This document shows, piece after piece, positions 7,185 through 14,689 of a stretch of 32,126 nt of DNA. Below the pieces are notes generated by a model. The model saw only the letters and a list, made by a program, of their open reading frames with translations. It ran no database searches and was not told the DNA's origin. The stretch is from Candidatus Hydrothermarchaeota archaeon. Lineage in GTDB: Archaea; Hydrothermarchaeota; Hydrothermarchaeia; Hydrothermarchaeales; WAQR01. Every line of letters starts with the position of its first letter. Position 1 is the stretch's first letter. The stretch lies in assembly GCA_015520145.1 (NCBI GenBank), contig WAQR01000125.1, positions 1 to 32,126 of the forward strand. Direction: 5' to 3'. A program made the translations under genes and the position numbers.

Positions 7185-8201
7185 TTAAATAGTTTTTGTC
7201 TTGCCCGCCTGGTAATCTGCAAAATCCGCAAAGTCCACGAACTCAGGTACCGCATATCTGAGCGGGTCGAATCTTTCAAGGTCTTCTACAACCATGCACT
7301 TCATACTCACCTTTGAATGGAGTGAGGACGGCAGGCGGAGTATCCTTTTTATATCAACTGTCACTTTTGCATCCAGGAACTTTGATATCTGGACAGTCAC
7401 CCGCTCTTCAAACCTCTTATATGCCCTCGGGTCTTTGATTATCTTTCTAATCGCCCTATCACGTCCCTTTCTAAGGTCTTCCACCACGGCGTCCCTGTTT
7501 CTTATTATCTCACCTGCCTTTACTGTACCAAGGCCGAACTCTTTAAAATCTTCTGGTTCTGCATACTCGATGATGTCTGCAAACCTGCTCCTGAAAATCC
7601 CTGTATAGCCCGCACTGTAGAGGGTTGGATCCCTGCCCTTTTTTGTCTTTGATTCGTCCCTCACCGGCACGCTCGCCCTGATATAGTCCAGGATGAACCC
7701 GCGCTCGGCCTCCCCGATTTCCATGATATCGGTATCGAGTATCCTTATATGGTACCCCCTGCCTGAATAGACATAGTAGACGTTTTCGAGTTTCAGCTGT
7801 TTTAGGTTCGTATCTATCTCCATAACCATATTCTTTGCCCGGTTAAGGCAGACCTCACAGACCATCCCCTCACCACAGCAGTTCTTGACCGGCAGGTCCT
7901 TTGCATCTATATCGAAAACAAGCTCGGCCCTTTCCCAGTTCTCCCTCTTTTTTGGGTATTCATATAAAGAAACACTGCAATAGGCTGCAAACGGGCTTCT
8001 GTTTTTTAAAAAATCTGCAAGCTCATCGATTGAATTGAAGGTATTATATCGGTCTCTTGGCCCAAGGCCGTCGTGATCGAATCCGAATTCCCTCTTTTTT
8101 ATGGAGTCCACTATGAAGTCCGGGACGTCTTCTCTATCCCATTCCTCGCTATAATATCTCTTCCTCTCTTCTGGTGTTGCCTGGCGAAACACAGTAATCA
8201 C
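7185..8201 (-). CDS. priS: DNA primase small (catalytic) subunit PriS
   Basis: PriS makes the short primers for DNA replication, together with the large subunit PriL, which is not in this window. The 338-residue protein has the catalytic DxD in LVFDIDAKD (D97, D99), the SGRGYHI motif at 146-152 that contacts the incoming nucleotide, and the third motif region TVDIKRILRLPSSLHSK near the C-terminus. A Cys cluster (CCGEGMVCEVC, 108-118) between motifs I and II fits the zinc-binding knuckle of archaeal PriS. The start codon read here is GTG at 8199-8201. No good ribosome-binding site is seen, and a second GTG three codons in is possible. It sits 25 bases after the APH-like kinase gene. Confidence 0.93.
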   Translation of the reverse strand: MITVFRQATPEERKRYYSEEWDREDVPDFIVDSIKKREFGFDHDGLGPRDRYNTFNSIDELADFLKNRSPFAAYCSVSLYEYPKKRENWERAELVFDIDAKDLPVKNCCGEGMVCEVCLNRAKNMVMEIDTNLKQLKLENVYYVYSGRGYHIRILDTDIMEIGEAERGFILDYIRASVPVRDESKTKKGRDPTLYSAGYTGIFRSRFADIIEYAEPEDFKEFGLGTVKAGEIIRNRDAVVEDLRKGRDRAIRKIIKDPRAYKRFEERVTVQISKFLDAKVTVDIKRILRLPSSLHSKVSMKCMVVEDLERFDPLRYAVPEFVDFADFADYQAGKTKTI

Positions 8202-8226
8202 AAATCAAAACTTTTCTAAACCGATT

Positions 8227-9246
8227 TCATAGACGGGCTGCATATCCCAGTGCCAGCTCGAAATACCGTTTAGTAAGGGCTACCGCCTCCTCTTTTTCTT
8301 TCTCGGTTATATCTGGATCATCTAATCTGAAGCTTGAGACCTTCGACCTCACATACGCCCTGTAGCACTTATAAAATAAGAGAGGTGCTATATCATCACC
8401 TGCATATTCGCTGTACCTCTTTTCAAGATGTTCTGACAGGTCGTCCCTGCCATGGAAATCCATGTCCATGGACAGAAATGCAATTTCAGACGCGATATCC
8501 CCGCACCGAAACGCCTCGTTAAATTCGATGGCATCGAAGATATAAATCCCTTCACTGTACAGCCTGCCGCCCTCTCTCACTACGAAGATGTTGCCAGAAT
8601 GCACATCCCCATGACATGCCCGAATCTTTTTTTCAGCAACTCTCCTCTCAAAGAGTTCTCTGTTATCTTCGATGAAACTTAGGACATTCATTTTTACAGT
8701 ATCAAACGACGATTCCTCCAGCAGGTTACCTCTAAGATCCTGGGTCTGGTCAAAATTCTGGACCCAGTTGGCCTTGATCTGTTCTACCGATCCGTATTCA
8801 TCAACACCCTCACCGGTCTCAGCTTTACTATGAAAATCTGCAAGCAGTTCCGCGATTTTATCAATGTCATTTTTATATATCTCTCCTTTTTTCAGGAGTT
8901 CTGTCATTATAGACTCCTGCGGCAGCTGGACCATCTTTACAGCATATTCAACAGTTTCAAACTCGCTGTTTATCCTGATATCTCCAGAGGGGGACCTGCC
9001 TATCGGTACAACGTCCAGATAGATACCAGGACAGAGCATCCTGTTTATCTCAAGTTCTCTATCGCAGAAATGTTTTCTCTTAGCTAACGTTGTAAAGTCG
9101 AGAAATCCGAAGTCCACGGGTTTTTTTATCTTGTATACGTACTCACCTGTGAGGAAGACATGGGATATATGGGTCTGTAGATGTACTATCTTCAAGACCT
9201 TCTCATCATATACCTCCGGGTTCATCAATGCATCAACGACCGACAT
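8227..9246 (-). CDS. Aminoglycoside-phosphotransferase-like kinase (COG2187 type)
   Basis: A 339-residue protein of the protein-kinase-like fold, COG2187 group. The catalytic loop is CHGDVHSGNIFV, with the Asp as base and the Asn as metal ligand; it is followed by IYIFDAIEFNEAFR, where the Asp takes the place of the DFG aspartate. The N-terminal lobe contains the family's VFLTGEYVYKIKKPVDFGFLD region, with the ATP-contacting lysine. Bacterial relatives are often fused to a P-loop kinase; here that second domain is absent. The substrate is not known. The ATG at 9244-9246 is preferred over one six codons earlier because GGAGGAG sits seven bases before it. It lies upstream of priS in the same direction. 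Confidence 0.85.
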   Translation of the reverse strand: MSVVDALMNPEVYDEKVLKIVHLQTHISHVFLTGEYVYKIKKPVDFGFLDFTTLAKRKHFCDRELEINRMLCPGIYLDVVPIGRSPSGDIRINSEFETVEYAVKMVQLPQESIMTELLKKGEIYKNDIDKIAELLADFHSKAETGEGVDEYGSVEQIKANWVQNFDQTQDLRGNLLEESSFDTVKMNVLSFIEDNRELFERRVAEKKIRACHGDVHSGNIFVVREGGRLYSEGIYIFDAIEFNEAFRCGDIASEIAFLSMDMDFHGRDDLSEHLEKRYSEYAGDDIAPLLFYKCYRAYVRSKVSSFRLDDPDITEKEKEEAVALTKRYFELALGYAARL

Positions 9247-9260
9247 GATATCTCCTCCAG

Positions 9261-9300
9261 TCACCTCTCGTTACCTCTCGTCATCTCTCGTCACCTCTAT
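9261..9300. repeat. Four 10-bp tandem units between leuA and the kinase gene
   Basis: Units TCACCTCTCG, TTACCTCTCG, TCATCTCTCG and TCACCTCTAT follow each other without gaps, and two weaker units extend to about 9320 into the end of leuA. Read on the minus strand, the units give CGAGAGGTGA, which contains a ribosome-binding-site-like GAGGTGA; the array ends just before the real GGAGGAG of the kinase gene. Confidence 0.85.
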
Positions 9301-9311
9301 GCCACTTCCCG

Positions 9312-10871
9312 TCACTTCTCTCTAATCAGAAATATCCTGTTAATCCCCTGGATCATCGCCTCGACAGACGCTGTTACTATGTCCTCTCTTGCAGCCCTTG
9401 CGGTAACTAAATTACCCCTGCTGTCCTCGAGCTTTATTATCACATCTGCCAGGGCGTCAGAACCACCTGTTATTGCCTCGAGATGGTACTCGGTCACCCT
9501 GATATCTTCAATGCCTTTTACCACACTCCTTATAGCATTTAGTGCAGCGTCCACAGGTCCTACTCCTGTCTCAGCTCCCATTATCTCTCTGTCCTTATCT
9601 GTGTCCAGGTCCTTGAATCTCAGCCTGACTGAGGCAGTTGGCACCATATTATTTCCTGTCATAACCGCATATTCCTTTAGATCGATGACCGTTTTATCTT
9701 CAGACACCTGGCCTACAACAGTCTCTGCGATCGCCTTCAAGTCCATCTCTGTTACCACCTTGCCTTTATCTCCCAGATCTTTCACTCTCCGGGTTACTTC
9801 CATTAACTGGTCTTTTTTTATCTCAAATCCCATCTCTTCAAGCATTGCACGTATCCCGTGTGTACCTGCATGTTTTCCAGATACAATCCGCCTCTTGTGC
9901 CCGACCATTTCCGGCGTCATAACCCCGGGTTCAAATGTGTTCGCATCTTCCAGTACGCCGTGTGTATGTATCCCGGATTCGTGAGAGAATGCGTTTTCAC
10001 CTACTATCGGGAAATTCGGCATGACCCTGATCCCTGTAAGCCTTTCTACAAGTTTCGATGTCTCGTAGAGGTATCTGGTATTGATATCTGTCTCAACACC
10101 ATAAATTGACGTCAGGCTCATCACTACCTCTTCGAGGTCAGCATTACCAGCCCGCTCACCCAGGCCGTTTATCGTGCACTGGACCTCTCTTGCCCCTGCC
10201 TCGACTGCTGCAAGGCTGTTTGCCACTGCAAGCCCGAAATCGTTATGGCAGTGGACGTCTATCGGTATTCTGACACTGTCAAACACCTCTGATGTCAGGT
10301 CCCGCATCGCCTGGGGCATCATGACACCTACCGTATCAGGGATATTTATTATATCTGCCCCGGCATCCTCAACTGCCCTGAATATCTCAAGAAGATACCC
10401 TGTCTCGGTTCTGGTGGCGTCCATCGCCGAGAACAGGCATTTTATACCGTGGTCTTTGATGTAAGTGACCGCGTCTACTGCCATGTTTTTGACTTCTTCC
10501 TTTCCCTTCTTTATCGTGTGTTTGATCTGGATATCAGAAGTCGAGACAAACGTATGTACTAAATCGACACCGCAGTCCAGACACGCGTCTATATCAGGGG
10601 TTAAGACCCGTGACAGACCGCAGACATGCGATTCCAGTCCTTCACCTGCTATCTTCGATACGGCATCTCTCTCACCTTTCGATGAGATTGGAAAGCCCGC
10701 TTCAATAATATCAACACCAAGTTTGTCAAGCTGACGTGCAATAGCAATCTTATTCTCAACGGTCAGTGCCACACCTGGCGTCTGTTCCCCATCCCTCAAC
10801 GTGGTATCAAAAATTGCCACTTTATCTGGTAGATTCATATTTTTCTTCGCTTCATTAATGACAGAGAACAT
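9312..10871 (-). CDS. leuA: 2-isopropylmalate synthase, archaeal type (LeuA; citramalate synthase possible)
   Basis: This enzyme condenses acetyl-CoA with 2-oxoisovalerate in the first step of leucine synthesis. The 519-residue protein has the HMGL-like TIM barrel with FDTTLRDGEQTPG at 21-33, the metal-binding HCHNDFGLAVANS, GERAGNADLEEVV and HESGIHTHG motifs. It ends in a full C-terminal allosteric domain, as in the archaeal LeuA/CimA family (TIGR02090). Members that make citramalate from pyruvate look alike. A separate TIGR00977-type citramalate synthase end is present at the right edge of this window, which makes the LeuA role more likely here. The annotated ATG has no close strong ribosome-binding site; AGGAGGT lies 24 bases upstream and serves another ATG better. 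A TATA-like ATTTATATTC lies near 10935-10945. Confidence 0.85.
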   Translation of the reverse strand: MFSVINEAKKNMNLPDKVAIFDTTLRDGEQTPGVALTVENKIAIARQLDKLGVDIIEAGFPISSKGERDAVSKIAGEGLESHVCGLSRVLTPDIDACLDCGVDLVHTFVSTSDIQIKHTIKKGKEEVKNMAVDAVTYIKDHGIKCLFSAMDATRTETGYLLEIFRAVEDAGADIINIPDTVGVMMPQAMRDLTSEVFDSVRIPIDVHCHNDFGLAVANSLAAVEAGAREVQCTINGLGERAGNADLEEVVMSLTSIYGVETDINTRYLYETSKLVERLTGIRVMPNFPIVGENAFSHESGIHTHGVLEDANTFEPGVMTPEMVGHKRRIVSGKHAGTHGIRAMLEEMGFEIKKDQLMEVTRRVKDLGDKGKVVTEMDLKAIAETVVGQVSEDKTVIDLKEYAVMTGNNMVPTASVRLRFKDLDTDKDREIMGAETGVGPVDAALNAIRSVVKGIEDIRVTEYHLEAITGGSDALADVIIKLEDSRGNLVTARAAREDIVTASVEAMIQGINRIFLIREK

Positions 10872-10900
10872 AATCCCGCCTTTTCATTTTACAGACCTCC
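10855..10900 (-). promoter_or_regulatory. Strong ribosome-binding site and 10-codon ORF overlapping the leuA start
   Basis: On the minus strand AGGAGGT (about 10894-10900) is followed after seven bases by an ATG at 10885-10887. That ATG opens MKRRDYVLCH and a stop (10855-10857). The leuA ATG (10869-10871) lies inside this mini-ORF in another frame. The stop of the mini-ORF is 14 bases past the leuA start, so ribosomes ending there could restart on leuA. Confidence 0.5.
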
Positions 10901-11246
10901 TTTTTAGGATAGCAAAAGAGATTGTATGGTTTAGAATATAAATATTTCGTATGGTGAGGTGTGGTTGTATAATGCCGTTATGTGTTAGGGCGAACAGTTC
11001 CGCGGCAACCGATATCTTTATATCCTCGTTGAATATAATCCATACTCGCCAAAGATACAGTTTAATGTTAATTATATCAGTATATTATACCGGTATATCT
11101 GTGGCCTCACTACTGACTTGCATGTCTAATATTCCTGAAATTTCCTGAAAGTGATTTCCAAATCGATGAGATAATTGTGGGATAATGGAACAATATTGAT
11201 ACCAATATTGATACCTTACACGATTTTCAAGGAGTTTTGAAAAAAG
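10901..11246. other. Gene-free region between divergent leuA and the HprK-like gene
   Basis: No convincing gene is visible in this stretch. It holds a TATA-like element for leuA near 10935-10945 (minus). A 12-bp perfect palindrome TATACCGGTATA at 11086-11097 sits within AT-rich sequence. TTCCTGAAA is doubled at about 11132-11150, and CAATATTGATAC is in perfect tandem at 11191-11202 and 11203-11214, shortly before the plus-strand gene. The repeats and the palindrome could be operator sites for the HprK-like gene. The plus-strand open stretch at 10951-11148 has no family features. Confidence 0.5.
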
Positions 11247-12416
11247 ATGGAAAACATAACCAACACGAAATTCGATCCAACAACACTCAACAATGTCATA
11301 ACAGAACCAAAAATGCGGGTTGATTCAGACAAAGATATACCCACAAGTAAAAGGGACAGGCTTGTAAAAAAAGCAGAAGCCAATCTGCCATACAATCAGC
11401 TACACTCATGGAATGCCAATATTGACGGGATAATCATCCAGCTAAAAACAAATGACCCGCACCTGATTGATTTCTGGATAGAGAACTGGTTTCCAGCACC
11501 TCTCGATGCAATGCCCCACGGAACGATATATGCTGTTACAGGGGTAGAAAAAGAGAACCCTTATGCATACTACAACACAGAAACAAAAACCGCAGTATTT
11601 TTCAATACCAACTACTATGGCCAGTGCAAATCCTGGGCACTTGGGATTGCCGCAGATATCATGGAAATGCAGCACGAGATCCACTCAATCCACGGCTCTG
11701 TAGTGGATGTCGGCGGGACAGGGGTAGTTATCATAGCACCGACAGGTACCGGGAAGTCCACACATTCGTATGGACTCACACTCAACATAAAAAATGCAAG
11801 GATGCATTCCGATGACTGGTGTTATGTAGAATATATTGGCGGTGAAAAGGGCAGGGCATCCGCTTACATCTCTGAGAGAAAATTCTACCTGCGCACAGAC
11901 ATCGCAAAGACCTATCCTATCATGGGAGAGCTTTTTAAGAAATGCAAGCTCGAAAATGTCAAGGACGGCGACTTTGCAGCCTTCGGGAATTCCAGGGCGA
12001 TCCTTGACCCTTACTGGATTGGCGGACCTGAGAAATTTATCGACACCACCCGTCTTAGAGCAGTCATACTTTTAAGACGTGACGACGAACATGGTCCAGA
12101 GGTGAAACTCACAGAAGACGATGCCATCGAGATACTGAGGAAAGGCGAATATATGGTAATGCCAGGTGCCGGCCCGGAAAAGGACTGGGGAAAGATAAAA
12201 AAAGAGCCTTTCTACAATCCCTATCTCCTGGTCAGAGGCAAACACAGAGAAGAGCTGCAGGTGAATTTTTTTACCAAACTCCTCAATTTTGCCCCATGCT
12301 ATATCCTGAATACCGGGGTTCAAACAGTAGAGCAGACCCAGGCCAGAATCAGGAAAATTGTCAAAGATGTCTCAAAGCATGTCATAGATAAAAGGATAAA
12401 AGATTTCAATCACTAA
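11247..12416 (+). CDS. HPr-kinase/PEPCK-like P-loop protein
   Basis: A 389-residue protein whose middle resembles the catalytic domain of HPr kinase/phosphorylase. It has SIHGSVVDVGGTGVVIIAP leading into the P-loop APTGTGKST at 164-172, then a strand and MHSDD at 186-190. The last corresponds to the V(A/S)DD acid pair of HprK that follows the nucleotide-binding loop. The N-terminal 145 residues and C-terminal 200 residues are unlike bacterial HprK and longer than in it. No HPr or sugar phosphotransferase gene is nearby, so the substrate is probably another protein or small molecule. AAGGAG lies 12 bases before the ATG. The gene stands alone, with its own repeat-rich upstream region. Confidence is good for the fold, low for function. 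Confidence 0.65.
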   Translation: MENITNTKFDPTTLNNVITEPKMRVDSDKDIPTSKRDRLVKKAEANLPYNQLHSWNANIDGIIIQLKTNDPHLIDFWIENWFPAPLDAMPHGTIYAVTGVEKENPYAYYNTETKTAVFFNTNYYGQCKSWALGIAADIMEMQHEIHSIHGSVVDVGGTGVVIIAPTGTGKSTHSYGLTLNIKNARMHSDDWCYVEYIGGEKGRASAYISERKFYLRTDIAKTYPIMGELFKKCKLENVKDGDFAAFGNSRAILDPYWIGGPEKFIDTTRLRAVILLRRDDEHGPEVKLTEDDAIEILRKGEYMVMPGAGPEKDWGKIKKEPFYNPYLLVRGKHREELQVNFFTKLLNFAPCYILNTGVQTVEQTQARIRKIVKDVSKHVIDKRIKDFNH

Positions 12417-12467
12417 CCCAATCCTCTCCAGGATGAAGGCGAGAAAGGACATCAGGAGATATCGACA

Positions 12468-12493
12468 CAAACTATAACTTCAAACTATAACTT
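12468..12493. repeat. Perfect 13-bp tandem duplication before the small zinc-ribbon gene
   Basis: CAAACTATAACTT occurs at 12468-12480 and again at 12481-12493. The second copy runs into CTTTTATGAGG, so the words lie where the promoter of the 40-aa gene at 12523 should be. Confidence 0.9.
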
Positions 12494-12522
12494 TTATGAG
12501 GTTAAGATAATATCTGACTACG

Positions 12523-12645
12523 ATGGAAGACTTTGAAAAGTGTGAAAACTGTAATATGCCGGTAAGCTATTGCGATGGAGCTACAAGGTTTAAGTGCGGG
12601 ACTAAAAAAAAGGATGTAGGGAAGTATTGTATTTTAAATAAATAA
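12523..12645 (+). CDS. 40-residue Cys-rich (zinc-ribbon-like) protein
   Basis: A short open frame from ATG to TAA encodes MEDFEKCENCNMPVSYC followed by DGATRFKCGTKKKDVGKYCILNK. Five cysteines are present: CxxC at 7-10, then Cys 17, 25 and 36. The first pair plus two later ones could bind one zinc ion, as in many small archaeal zinc-ribbon proteins. It lies between the HprK-like gene and the first KaiC-like gene. The Cys spacing and the clean start/stop argue for a real gene, but no family name can be given and no strong ribosome-binding site is seen. Confidence 0.5.
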   Translation: MEDFEKCENCNMPVSYCDGATRFKCGTKKKDVGKYCILNK

Positions 12646-12764
12646 CGATTAACATCACATAAAATATATTAAGAACCTATGCCTTCCATTAATTAACTCG
12701 TTTAGATTCCTTTAAAGGGATATTAAAGGGATATAAATGTTGTAAATGAATGGAGGACGAAAAC

Positions 12765-13475
12765 ATGGAATTTGTAAAAACAGGTATTTCGAGTTTTGAC
12801 CGTCTATTTGCACATGGCGGATATCCTGCTGGGAACACCATACTGATACTCGGGGGACCTGGAAGTGGGAAATCGATTTACGGGGTGCAATTCCTGTATA
12901 GGGGAGCCGTGGACGAGAATGAACCGGGGGTCCTGGTAACATTGCACGAGACCCCGCAGAATATCAAGCGGAACATGAGGTCTTTTGGCTGGGACATGGA
13001 AAAACTTGAAGCTGAGAATAAGCTTGTGATTATCGATGCTGCAAGCGGGAGGATTGAGGAGCGTGGGATGGAGTCCGATGTGATGGCCAGGGCACTTGAC
13101 GTGAAAAACATGCTCGCGGCAGCCCAGGATGCGGCCGATGAAATAGGCGCAAAGAGGCTGGTCATTGACTCTCTCTCAGTTATGGGAATCTTAAGCAAGA
13201 ATGATTTCGAACTGAGGACAAAGTTACTCCAGCTTTCAGGGAGACTCTCTGCAATGGGGATTACGTCTCTGGTTATAAGTGAGGCCAGGACGATGGATAT
13301 CGGAACAAACGAATTTCCTGTCGAGACCTTTATGGTCGATGGTGTGATAATAATGAGGCTCAACACGGAAACCCAGGAACGGAAGATAAATATCAGGAAG
13401 ATGAGAGGAACAAAACATGCTATGGGGTCGTTTAAATTTGAGATAAGTGATACCGGGATTGATCTGACAAATTAA
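12765..13475 (+). CDS. KaiC-like single-domain RecA-superfamily ATPase
   Basis: A 236-residue single-domain ATPase of the KaiC/RAD55 group (COG0467). The Walker A loop GGPGSGKS is at 30-37, the VTLHETPQ segment near 58-65 holds the position of the KaiC catalytic glutamate, and the Walker B strand RLVIDSLSVM is at 131-140. A fold-typical C-terminal INIRKMRGTKHAMGSFKFEI closes the domain, where RKMRGTKH is the usual KaiC signature. Single-domain archaeal versions act in signalling and are not proven clock parts. The ATG at 12765 is preferred over 12750 because GGAGG, eight bases before it, overlaps the first codons of the longer version. Promoter and RBS are its own. Confidence 0.88.
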   Translation: MEFVKTGISSFDRLFAHGGYPAGNTILILGGPGSGKSIYGVQFLYRGAVDENEPGVLVTLHETPQNIKRNMRSFGWDMEKLEAENKLVIIDAASGRIEERGMESDVMARALDVKNMLAAAQDAADEIGAKRLVIDSLSVMGILSKNDFELRTKLLQLSGRLSAMGITSLVISEARTMDIGTNEFPVETFMVDGVIIMRLNTETQERKINIRKMRGTKHAMGSFKFEISDTGIDLTN

Positions 13476-13625
13476 ATAACAAATAATGATAATCAAACGA
13501 TAACCAAATACACGCCTTAGGCAATAACCCTGCTTCCCAGTCTACTTACTCTTTGGAGGGATGTGCCTCGATGGGTTTTCTCCCCCTTTAAACTCGGTAA
13601 AACTCTTCTCTGATATTTTTGAGAA

Positions 13626-13742
13626 ATGTTGAGAGAGTACCTCTCTCAACACATCAAAGCCAGGATGAAACATTCGCAGAGCAATGGCAATGTGGAAAGA
13701 ATGTTCCAGACTATAGAAGGGTTGAAAAGACACTCAAGGGGG
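13626..13742 (+). pseudogene. Scrap of a DDE (integrase-core) transposase
   Basis: An open stretch without a full gene reads IKARMKHSQSNGNVERMFQT followed by IEGLKRHSRG. The core HSQSNGNVERMFQT is very close to the H-P-Q-T-N-G-K-x-E-R-F-F-x-T block around the catalytic Glu of IS481/IS3-like and similar archaeal transposases. Upstream a TGA stop cuts the frame at 13620-13622, and downstream the similarity ends after about ten residues. The rest of the 320-base gap between the KaiC-like gene and trpA holds no other gene. No terminal inverted repeats or target duplications were seen. Confidence 0.6.
13628..13650. repeat. 10-bp perfect inverted repeat with 3-base loop
   Basis: GTTGAGAGAG (13628-13637), loop TAC, then CTCTCTCAAC (13641-13650). 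It could form a hairpin in RNA of either strand. It lies inside the transposase scrap and is not followed by a T-run, so a terminator role is unlikely. Confidence 0.7.
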
Positions 13743-13795
13743 TGCTGGGATAGTGATAGTATTGGAGAAAAGATATTAATACAATAACTGTAGAA

Positions 13796-14620
13796 ATGAT
13801 ATCCATGCCAGGAAGACGTATCAAGGAGAAATTTGAAGAACTCGAGGAGAAAAAAGAGGGAGCGCTGATAGGATATCTCACCATGGGCGACCCGGACATC
13901 AAGACGTCTGAAAAACTTATCAGGTGCATTGTCAAAAATGTGGATATCCTCGAGCTCGGTGTCCCGTTCTCTGACCCGATAGCAGACGGGCCGACAATCC
14001 AGGCAGCGATTGACCGCTCGCTTAAAAAAGGCATGAATACCGACATCGCATTTGATATGATAAAAAGGCTTAGAAAAGACGGAATAAAAACACCATTTGT
14101 ATTCATGACATATTATAATATTGTCCTCCAGTATGGGGAAGAGAGGTTTATAAAAAAATGCCGCGATGTCGGTGTTGACGGGATACTCGTATCTGATCTG
14201 CCTCTGGAAGAAGCGGAAAACGTACTGGACTGCTGCGATAGATATGGTGTGGACTTCATCTTCCTGATAGCCCCGACAACCACAGAAGAGCGGATAAAAA
14301 AGATTGCAAAAAAGGCAAAGGGGTTCATCTATCTCGTCTCGCTTCTGGGGGTCACAGGGGCAAGAGACAAACTGCAGGATATCACGATTGAAAAGACGAA
14401 GTGGGCACTGGAACATATAAACGGCACCCTCCCGCTTGCGGTAGGGTTTGGTATCTCAAAAAAGGAGCACGTCAAGTCAATCGTCAATGCGGGAGCAAGA
14501 GGGGTAGTAGTTGGAAGTGCATTTGTAGATATAGTATCCAAAAAGAAAGGAGATGCCTGTACAGACCTGATAAGGCTATCGAAGGAGTTAAAGGAAGGTA
14601 CTAAACAAAAATGTTTTTGA
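13796..14620 (+). CDS. trpA: Tryptophan synthase alpha chain
   Basis: TrpA cleaves indole-3-glycerol phosphate to indole and glyceraldehyde-3-phosphate, and passes indole to TrpB. The 274-residue protein has the catalytic Glu in ILELGVPFSDP (E53) and the catalytic Asp in DPIADGP (D64). It also has the TYYNIVLQYG segment, SDLPLEEA, the flexible loop region SLLGVTGAR and the phosphate-binding GFGISKKEH and GVVVGSAFVD. Length and motifs are normal. An ATG three codons later would put the catalytic residues at the standard 50/61 numbering and is an equally good start. No trpB or other trp gene is beside it, which is unusual since trpB and trpA are normally adjacent. A TATA-like GATATTAATA at 13771-13780 suggests a leaderless message. 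Confidence 0.95.
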   Translation: MISMPGRRIKEKFEELEEKKEGALIGYLTMGDPDIKTSEKLIRCIVKNVDILELGVPFSDPIADGPTIQAAIDRSLKKGMNTDIAFDMIKRLRKDGIKTPFVFMTYYNIVLQYGEERFIKKCRDVGVDGILVSDLPLEEAENVLDCCDRYGVDFIFLIAPTTTEERIKKIAKKAKGFIYLVSLLGVTGARDKLQDITIEKTKWALEHINGTLPLAVGFGISKKEHVKSIVNAGARGVVVGSAFVDIVSKKKGDACTDLIRLSKELKEGTKQKCF

Positions 14621-14638
14621 ATCCTTATACAATCAAAA

Positions 14639-14648
14639 CTTATATATG
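14639..14648 (+). promoter_or_regulatory. TATA-like box of the second KaiC-like gene
   Basis: CTTATATATG lies about 45 bases before the GTG start at 14690. This would give a leader of about 20 bases containing GGTGATC, a fair ribosome-binding site. Confidence 0.5.
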
Positions 14649-14689
14649 TCCAGTAGTTCTTATTTATGGATTACGGATGGTGATCTCAC

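Noticed and set aside
10951..11148. Plus-strand open frame of 65 codons between leuA and the HprK-like gene
   Set aside because: No family features, no ribosome-binding site and odd composition; it crosses promoter-like AT-rich sequence and a palindrome.
13646..14416. Minus-strand open frame of 256 codons opposite trpA
   Set aside because: It is the antisense shadow of a well-conserved trpA and has no recognisable domain.
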